Source: Ascoidea asiatica (lineage: Eukaryota > Ascomycota > Saccharomycetes > Ascoideales > Ascoideaceae). Taken from it: a stretch of 64,000 nucleotides of DNA. Below, piece after piece: positions 56,176-64,000 of this stretch; position 1 is the first letter of the stretch, and each line of letters begins with the position of its first letter. Below the pieces are notes generated by a model. It did not search any database, was not told the origin of the DNA, and saw only the letters and a list, made by a program, of their open reading frames with translations. A program made the position numbers and the translations under genes. Location of the stretch: positions 569,788 to 633,787 of the forward strand of contig BCKQ01000011.1 of assembly GCA_001600695.1 (NCBI GenBank). Direction: 5' to 3'.

Positions 56176-57849
56176 AGAAAGATCCAGCCAAATATTCTAT
56201 ATTTTTTCGGTAATAGTGCAAAATGTTTTTCGTATTTCTGAGAAGTCTTGTAATTGCTATAGTGTTTGAAAACAAGAAGGGATATTCGGTTATTTTACTT
56301 CAAAATGTCAAGAAGGTGTTCTAGCCCAGTGTTAACGACAGTCAAAACAGAGTTGGTTGTGAAGGCGGTTTTTGGATAGCCTTTCATCATAGTTCGTGCA
56401 AAAGATTCTTTAAACAGTTGTAAGTAATCCTCCTCAAATGAAAGGGGTGGAAGTGTGTTCATTAATTTTTAAATTTTTCTGTCGACGTGGGTTACTTTAC
56501 TTGATTTTTCGGTGATTGTTATTTTCTTGAAATTATTGCTGTCTGAATCAATGTTTGCTTCATTGTTATCATTTATGGTTGCTCTATCCTCGCGTCCGTA
56601 TAGTTCGATGAATAGCATCAATTCTTTTCCTACAGATTTGATTTGTTGCTTAGTAGGACTTTTATCTTGAATTGTTGTTACTTTCATTTTTTTTTGCCTT
56701 ACTATATTTTTTATTTCTTGTATTATTTTGATTACTATCTTTAATTTCGGTTTTCAAGGATTATATCTTTTGTCGGTATTTTACGCTGGAGTTAAAGATT
56801 CTCCTTCGGAAATTTCTGCATCTAGGCTTTTTTGACTTGGGAGTTTGGTGATGTAACTTCATCCTTTTCAGATCTTTCTTCAACTTTCAGGGAGGTCTTC
56901 TTTTCATGAATAAGATAATGTTTTTAAGCTGTATATTGTTTGTTATATATTTGGTATGATTTGTTGTCGGTCTGAATCACTATTGATCATTTTTTATTTG
57001 ATTCTATACTCTTGGTTGATGCTTTGCTCTTATTGTACTATTATATTGTACTATTATACGCTCATTTGGAGTTATTTATATTACATTTGTGTGTGTAACG
57101 AATGTTGTATGGACAGATGCACGTGTGAAATTTTCTTTTGGGCAGTAACTGGAAGTTTCCTGACTATGGTACGTGTGAGATGTTATTAGGGCTCCTTTTA
57201 TCACTGTCCCAGGGTTGTGGAGACTTACAACTCATAACCGTGATTCATATGGTTTAAATATGTAAAAAAAACCGGACGTAGATTCTACAACAGTAGAAAT
57301 GGTGTGTTCAAGTACGTGGGATTCCAAATATACGATCGTATAGCATTAATATAGGTAACAAATTTCAAAACAATACAGTACGTTGCACAGTTGGTACAAA
57401 GTATTCCGGGTAAATAGAAAACACTGAACAGTTGCTTTTACTAATTTAGTAGCCAAGTTGCAAAAGGCAACTGACATGACGAAACTGATTAGTTGCATCC
57501 CTATTTTATGTGTGAGCTCCAAACCATATGCGAGGTTTTATGTCATTCTTACACTTGAGACGCCTTCTGTTTAAAACATTTACATGGAATACGCACAGTT
57601 CGGAGATTGAAGGAACATATTGAGATATACCTTGAAATATTTTTTAGCTATATTCTATTTTATTTGTTAGATCATTGAGTTCTCTCAAGCATATGGACGC
57701 CAAATAAATGGGGCGTGTCATTTTTATGACGAGAACACTATTGGTCAATCAAACTTCCTCATTATATAGTAACCCTGGAAGTAGGTGGTTTAATTTTCCA
57801 GAACTTGTCGATTTTACAGTCAGCACGTTACTTTGTTTACGGTACACCA
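56176..57849. other. relic region with one broken minus-strand frame
   Basis: On the minus strand 56687-56469 (72 codons) stops at a TAA and the same phase continues to about 56303 (F-E-E-D-Y-L-Q-L-F-K-E-S-F-A-R-T), giving about 128 codons of an unknown protein. The rest shows nothing recognisable. Confidence 0.4.
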
Positions 57850-58085
57850 GAGTTTGTTAAAACGAAAAAGAGTCACATTTACTTACTGTTTTAAAATTTC
57901 CTGACGTACCGTAAAAAGGCGAGGAGTTTCTGGCAACTTTTTAAAAAAGTTAGAAAATGATATCCAAAATTGGACATGCTTAAATCTTTTTCCCTAACCA
58001 CGATTCGAACCAACCAGATCTTCTATTCAACAGACACCATTCCAGAGGCACTCCACTCCGTTTCCGAGCCCCCGAAATATCCTGC
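57850..58085 (-). repeat. tRNA-like SINE candidate, copy B
   Basis: Minus strand: GTGGAGTGCCTCTGG (A-box-like), TTGGTTCGAATCGTG (B-box-like), GGGAAAAAGA, then a TAACTTTTTTAAAAAGTTGCC tail region that aligns with copy A at 24640-24840. The 15-base B-box word is identical in the two copies. Confidence 0.5.
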
Positions 58086-58439
58086 TCAAGAAATTTCAGA
58101 AGAATCAAAAAACAAAAAAGCTTATAACAGAATCTCGAACGATACCCACAGGCCTGCTGCTTATACTTTCCTTTAGAATTATGACCCGATTAATGAAATA
58201 GGCAGCATAACAGCAAAACTAAAAAATCCCAAGAGAGTCAAACCACACTGACATTAGCACAATATTGGTCCAAATACAATTGATATAAATGCCAACTCGG
58301 AGGTCAAAAAACATATTTTATAAATTGAACAGATCCAATTCCTACAAATACCACCTCAGAAATTAACCTGGTATTTGCAAATTTAACCACCATCAATCCA
58401 ACTTTTAGAACTGGCACGTCTGAATTTGTAGTTTGATTT

Positions 58440-58830
58440 ATTTTATTTCTGGTTTTTGTTAACAGTTTCCTAGATTGTAACTAAGAGTTTGATTTTTCAT
58501 TGAATATTCCTGTAGATTTAGAAGCAAATTTTGATTTGTCGCATGAGTTTGCTTCGAGTATTGATTTGACTGTAGATTTGGCCTATATCCGGATATTGAA
58601 TTGGATTTTGACTAACATTTTGATTTAGATGGAGAGTTATAGTAACAGTTTGATTATGAGTTAGATTTGATGTATATTTTGATTTTCTGTTAGATTTTGA
58701 CTAAGAGTTTGATTTCGCGTCAGAGATGCATGTAGATTTAGATGAAGATTTTGACTCATATTGTGATTGGGATGTGGCGTTTCACTAGGAGTTTGATTTG
58801 GATTTGGATTGTCAGTAAAGTTTTAATTTG
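58440..58830. repeat. degenerate GATTT-rich repeat
   Basis: Many variants of AGTTTGATTT, TAGATTTTGAC and GGATTTGGATT at irregular 12-25-bp intervals. No reading frame survives on either strand. It may be a decayed minisatellite or repeat-coding sequence. Confidence 0.65.
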
Positions 58831-58994
58831 GACTAATAAAATGGGTAGATGTTGAGTTATTTATTGATTTTTCCATTTCTTCCTTTTCTTTCCTTAAGAT
58901 ATTGTTTTACGTCTGCTAGAAATTTATATTCTGTCTTCAATTGATAAACCTGTTATTTAAGGGATTCTAACTCAAAATTTAAATTGAGTATATT

Positions 58995-61000
58995 TTTGTT
59001 GAGTATCTGTTTTTTATCAATTTTTTTTTTATTTTAATTGTATTGCTACACCTGACGAAATATTTTGACTGCCCATGGTTTTCAAAACTAAATCCAAACT
59101 TCCTTCTGGTACCTTTGAATCCCATTTTGCAACCTGCCAATTTGAGGACTCTACCATAGATACCAAGAATTGATTTTTAGCTTCCATTGTCGACGCATAA
59201 AAGTTAAACCCATCTATTAAAATTTTGACTTCCTTGATTGGGACCACAGAACCAACATTAAGCTCTTTGAAAACTGTTTTTAGGTCCTCAGAAATGTTTT
59301 TTTACTGGCGATTTCAAATATAACATACTGTATTTATTAGGATCGCCAGTACATTCATTTACTCGTTTTTGGATAAGAATTTTTATTTGATTTAATGTCA
59401 TATCTATAAACTTATAACAAGAGTAAAGTAAGTTAGTATTCTTTGTATTTTTTATGCTAGATAAAATATCCACTATATTGCCCTTATCGATAAACTTAAA
59501 AATATACTTATCGTTGCTTATCTGAATGCTGTTTTCAAAATTTTGATTCAATTCACCATTTCTTATTAATCTCAGCACGTAGTGTAATAGATAAGGATTT
59601 GTATCACTGACAGTATTTACTTTGAGATGTTTTTTTATTAGACCAGGAGTAACTGTCAAATTTTAAATCTGATTTTTCTATTCATATTGTCTCTCTATTT
59701 AGTGGCAAATATCCACACTTTTTTAAAGACTTCAAAATGGATGAATTGATTTTTGATCTGGTAACATTAAGCAAATTTAGAAATGGCATTTTTTTGTCAG
59801 AAGCTGCGGATGAGTTATAATTTTCTGCCACCTTACCCCCTCATGCCTTTAGAATATGGAAGTAATTAGCGTCGAGTGGTTGCAAGAAACCGGAGTTATG
59901 AGCTGGTAATAGTAGCAAGATTATATTTTTGGACGGAGCAAGCGCAATAATGGAAATTGTAATAGGGCTTGTATCTCCCTCAAATAAAAGGAAAATGTAA
60001 TCAAAATCTTGCAAACCTCTCTTTTTAGCTGTTTTAAGAAAATGCACAAACTATTGCACATATATATTGGTTCTGATAAATCCTGTTGTTGTTTTATGTA
60101 TTTTCCACCCCAAACACGATAAAAATAACTTTACATCATTTTGAATTCTCATATTTCTTGAGTTATTTTCGAATATAATGTGGGGAGCAACCTGCAAGCC
60201 ATCAAGGGCAATCGCTTCTATAACAGTTGTAATGGATCCTTGAGGTATAGCGGCAGATAACGATATATTGGGCCGGGATAATTTATGGTTATTATCCACT
60301 TTATTTCCGCACTCGTTAACATTATAGAGGTTTTCAGTCTTTATATTAAATTCACCAATAATGCCATTAAAGGTAGAATAAAATGAAGTAATCTGGTGTT
60401 CATTGATTGCTCGAAATCTGTAATTTCCCATAGCGAATGACTGTCATACCCTTTTGAACTGCTTATTATTTTTATTCAAGATATTAATAAACTGTTTTTC
60501 TTTTATTTTCGATGTCCACCCTTGCGTCTTCCAAAGACATTTAACTAACGCCATTGTATCGGATACTGTTAATCACTTATTGAAATTGTCAAAACAGTTT
60601 ATAACATCCATCAAATAGTGTGCTTGATGGTCCTTTATTTTCTTTTGACTATTGGCTTTATCTATAATTGTCGGGGCGTCAGGAAATTTTAATTTTTTCA
60701 AAGATGTGTAGGTACTTAACCCATATTTATTGATAACCTCTACTTGTTTTTGTTTGTTACGATAGGGTACTGGTTGACCGTATTCAGCTATAGGTTTTTT
60801 GTAATTAGTTTCACGTTCCTCCAAGTTCATGATTAAATTTTGTAATTTAATTTTATTGTAATTGAAGTAGTTCTTTATTATGAAACAATTTTGTTTGCTA
60901 AACAATAATTGATTTATCTTTTTCTAAATATTCACGAATTAGGTGAATGTCTGATACAATTGAAATTGTAGTTGGGAGGGTTTTTGAAAAGTTATTAGTT
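58995..61000 (-). mobile_element. pogo/Fot1-like DNA transposon remnant
   Basis: A broken transposase of the pogo/Fot1 (Tc1/mariner superfamily) type fills this stretch. No terminal inverted repeats were found; ends are set by the last coding-like sequence. Confidence 0.65.
59029..60905 (-). pseudogene. pogo/Fot1-like transposase
   Basis: N-terminal region 60905-60573 resembles the HTH part (K-Q-K-Q-V-E-V-I-N-K-Y-G-L-S-T). The next segment resembles the CENP-B-type DNA-binding domain. 60431-60051 holds L-Y-N-V-N-E-C-G, where the usual Y-N-x-D-E-x-G has lost the first catalytic Asp, then V-I-E-A-I-A-L-D-G-L-Q-V-A-P-H-I-I-F. 60047-59841 holds L-L-F-E-G-D-T-S-P and P-A-H-N-S-G-F-L-Q-P-L-D, where the catalytic D-G-H has become E-G-D. 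59659-59288 and 59247-59029 are unrecognised C-terminal parts. Confidence 0.75.
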
Positions 61001-61770
61001 ATTTTAGGAATAGCTATTTATAGTTCAAAGCTCTAGAAATTCAACTACCTGACGCGTCTACGAGTACTTATTGAATAAAATAATATTACGTGTTTAGCCC
61101 TTCAGTTTTTGATTTTATTCATTTTTTTCTGCAACACGTGACTGATTTTTCCTCCATTCACGACGAATTCTGAAAGCCCAAAACACTCTATTCACGATGG
61201 AACGTATGGTAGCTAAATAAACTCAAATGGGCTACCTTTGTAAGATGTTTTAAAGAACAGTGTGTATTTAATATTGTTTGTTAGTTACTGTATTGTGATT
61301 ACGTTGTGTTAGATACTGTAAAGTAATAACCAATATTGTACATTGTATGTGAAGTGTAGAGAGAAAAAGATATAAAAAGATAATAAAACAGAGTAAAGAA
61401 ATATAGGTTTATATATGTGAAATACACAAGCTCACCAGGGCAATCTTGTAGCAACCCAGAGGTTATTCAACAAGGGACGAGGCAATAATATGCCGCCCTA
61501 AAACCCGTAGCAATGATACAAAACCATAAGCTGTAAGACAGTTCCTTCCAACCTTTGAACGTAAGCCACATTTTACAAATGGTGTTAAGAGAAACATTTT
61601 GACCACAAGAATATCATCAATGCAGCATTAAAATTTATCATATTTAAAAAGTGTAATAGCAACAAAGAAAATTATTCGTTATAATAGAGAGATCAGTATT
61701 TCTTTCGGGGTATGTAAATATAGGATAATCGCTCTACATAAATATTACTACATTCAAAAACAATACGTAC
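61001..61770. other. gap between pogo-like and Crypton-like relics
   Basis: No gene recognised. Short balanced-composition patches near 61140-61220 and 61430-61560 could be terminal parts of either neighbour. Confidence 0.4.
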
Positions 61771-63474
61771 GTGGCTCCGGAAGAACAAAAAAATTTGAGT
61801 AACTATAAAAATTATTTTTATAAAAATCAAAGTGAAATAGATTATGTGAATTTTAGGGATAGAGGATCAGATCCAATTTCTGATAGGTATAGTTTCGTTG
61901 GGTTGGATGAACTTTCAATTTCATATTGCGAATCTATTGATTTAGAAATAAAGCAAAATAAAGATTTTCTCCCAACTGTTAAAACCATAGTGGAAATTCA
62001 GCTCGGTGACTTTATGCTTTTTAGTGCCTCCAATAAAGCTTCCGTCCAGTTATCCATTTTAATTTTTGTTTTATGTTCCAAATAAAATGATGGGAAGAGA
62101 TCATGGGCAGAGCTGGAACCGACTTGACAAACTAGAAAAACCAAACCCAGGACCTACACTGGAATCCCAGCCGCTTTCAAAAATAAAAAAATAAATCACT
62201 GCCTATGTTTGCAATAGCCTGGTATCTATATTTTACATTCAATTTCAATGCTAAAAAAAACGGAACTAAACGTACACCAAATCTAATGGATCGTAAATTC
62301 GGGTATAATACTATGTTAACCACGGCTGCTGATGCTAATAAAAATATAAGTTATACAACTCTACAGCAGTCCTCGAATAAAGAATGTCATTTGATTGGAT
62401 TGGTTTTATAATCCAAAACGCATCCGCCGCGGAAAGCTGCCGGACAAGAAGCCAAATGTATTGGAGTAAATCATCGGAAGATTATAGATCGAACTGGCAT
62501 CTGAGGGTTATTAATAAATGATATTGGATGGCATTCCGCTTTCCATGTTCATTTTTAATGGCGGTCTTCAAAAGAAAGAACAATTTGACCTTTCCAGCCT
62601 TTCTATTTTAATTGAAAATCAAAGTCCAGTCCAATTTGTAAATCCGTTTAAAAAAAAAAATAAAAAAAAGTGTTTAAGAAACAAGGATTTACCAAGTGAC
62701 CAATTCATCAAACTACTAAAATACCCTGATCCTTTATTACCAGAAGTTCTTAAAGAGTTTGGACTGGAGTTTCGCAATCATTCGATTTTCAAACTATGTT
62801 TATTTATTGATAATTCACAGCTTGAAGGAAAAACGTTGGAGTTTAAAATATTAAACAAAAAAAAAAAATTATGGCCCAAAACAAACTTGACAGTAGTTAC
62901 CAGGCCACTTTTCGGACAGTATTGCCTTCTTTTACATTTTGAAGGGCAAAATGGATACTGTTTATGCTAAAAATAGTTCTCAAACAGATTTTGAAAGAAC
63001 TCAAAAAGAAACTCTGAAAAATGTTTCGTTGGAATCTCCAATTTCGCAAACCTGCTAACCACCAACATTCCCAAAATTGTTCCTAATGCTCAAACTGTTA
63101 ACAACCAAGATCAACCATCAGAAGAAGTCAGAGCAGTTTCAATTCCCCTACATACGTTAAAAGAAGGAAAACCTAGTATGAAAAAAACAAAAGTAATATT
63201 ACCCAAATCAATACCTAAAGCGTACATTAGAGGGGAATTTTCGATGTCTAGAAATATTACAAATATTCACCGATTATGGGCTGAATGGTATAATGCCAAT
63301 ACTTCACGGAAAATTATTTTCCAAATGAACCAAACATATGGTTTGTGTTGGAGATCTTCAACCAAGGACAGTCAATTCTATGCCAGCAGGTGGCCCATAA
63401 TTTTGTATCTTCATTCTCTTCTGGAAATAGAAAATGTTTTGGTTGAGTCAGCCTTTGATAAAATATCATCATAA
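61771..63474 (+). pseudogene. Crypton-like tyrosine recombinase with Gcr1_C domain
   Basis: Three decayed pieces in order. 62205-62500 follows one phase through a TAA and a TGA: F-A-I-A-W-Y-L-Y-F-T-F, then I-S-Y-T-T-L, then T-H-P-P-R-K-A-A-G-Q-E-A (about 62418). This is the pattern of the Ndc10/Crypton recombinase domain (A-F-Y-x-F-Y-R-F ... I-S-Y-S-T ... catalytic H-x-x-R). 62518-62970 continues (I-L-D-G-I-P-L-S-M-F). 63178-63474 is a Gcr1_C DNA-binding domain (I-H-R-L-W-A-E-W-Y-N and W-R-S-S-T, then S-R-W-P-I-I-L-Y-L). Fungal Cryptons combine exactly these two modules. The 61771-62085 frame may be the N-terminal part. Inactive. Confidence 0.65.
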
Positions 63475-63757
63475 TTTCACATTGAGAGGAGTAATTTTTC
63501 AAAGTTTCGACCAGCGTACGATCCAAGCTGAATCAACACATGGTGGACAAATATTCCCATCGGATTTAGGTTCAGCTTGTATACTTGATTACTAATAAAC
63601 TACATATAATAAACATCTCTCTGTAGTATTTTTCAATTTGTTTTTAATTCTTATTGCTAGTACGGTTATCAACTACTTTTGCCTTTGCGTTACACTTATT
63701 AATTCAAATAGTCTTTTAAATGTTAAAAATCATGAACACCAACTTTATCAGTATTTA
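63475..63757. other. gap with microsatellite-like end
   Basis: No gene. The neighbouring 63750-63805 is a loose TTATTTGNATT repeat that interrupts the copia RT fragment. Confidence 0.5.
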
Positions 63758-64000
63758 CTCAATTATTTGCATTATTTGGGTTATTTGAATTATTTACATT
63801 CTTAGCATCTAACTGAGCTAGTTTCCATTCATTGATTGCAGCAGTTGCAAGCACAAACCTAAGTGTATCGTATCCCATAACTGGAGCATACACATCAACA
63901 AAGTTTTCTCCTTTGGTTTGAGAAAATCCCTTTGCAACAAGTCTTGCTTTGAAACGTTCACCTGAATGTTCATTCTTAACATTAAATACCCAACGTCCTC
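63758..64000 (-). pseudogene. copia element 6 reverse transcriptase, fragment
   Basis: Runs off the right edge. The minus strand reads R-R-W-V-F-N-V-K, F-K-A-R-L-V-A-K-G-F-S-Q, Y-A-P-V-M and L-A-Q-L-D-A-K-N, the first third of a copia RT. After D-A-K-N (usually followed by A-F-L-x-G) the sequence dissolves into an Asn-rich microsatellite. The portion in the window is open and looks younger than the other pol remnants. Confidence 0.85.

Noticed and set aside
1-64000. Reassigned stop codons as the reason for in-frame stops
   Set aside because: All three stops occur inside decayed genes and the intact genes end normally; frameshifts accompany the stops, so decay is the simpler explanation.

Overview
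The window looks like a very AT-rich ascomycete yeast (Saccharomycotina-like) nuclear chromosome. The reasons are Ty1-type retrotransposons primed from an initiator-Met tRNA site, a Gcr1_C/Crypton-type gene, a fungal DUF1989 gene, and no bacterial features. I cannot name the species. No intact tRNA, rRNA or CRISPR array was seen.

Layout. (a) 1-5.5 kb is the only stretch that reads as host genes: the 3' end of a VIT/vWA-type protein, a decayed F-box/leucine-rich-repeat gene, and an intact DUF1989 (urea-carboxylase-associated family) gene. (b) 5.7-16.1 kb is copia element 1 (minus strand). It has 225-bp terminal direct repeats, a 1.7-kb leader full of related repeats, an unusual gag region and a broken pol. 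(c) 16.1-26.6 kb is a 1,720-bp inverted repeat (16142-17861 and 24872-26591) flanking 7,010 bp. Each arm carries an outward-reading unknown 200-codon gene preceded by five 18-bp palindromes on a 30/60-bp phase. The spacer holds Ty1-like element 2 and a tRNA-like SINE candidate. (d) 26.6-29.5 kb is a decayed hAT transposase and GC-richer relics. (e) 29.9-36.5 kb is a decayed Ty3/gypsy element whose reverse transcriptase is split by a solo LTR. (f) 36.8-43.4 kb is copia element 3, with about 220-bp LTRs. (g) 43.4-50 kb is a short GC-richer Ty1-like element 5 next to a truncated Ty1-like element 4, whose integrase is interrupted by a 1,381-bp Tc1-like transposon with TA duplications. (h) 50-61 kb holds relics: a second copy of the gypsy LTR with an insertion, a second SINE-like copy, and a pogo/Fot1-like transposase. 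(i) 61.7-63.6 kb is a decayed Crypton-like tyrosine recombinase followed by a Gcr1_C domain. (j) The right edge enters another copia reverse transcriptase.

All seven LTR retroelements lie on the minus strand and nearly all are broken, so this is a transposon graveyard. A nearly identical inverted repeat around a retrotransposon-bearing core, in a gene desert, resembles the inverted-repeat centromeres of some yeasts. That is inference only. The arm genes with their phased operator-like dyads are the best candidate for something undescribed.
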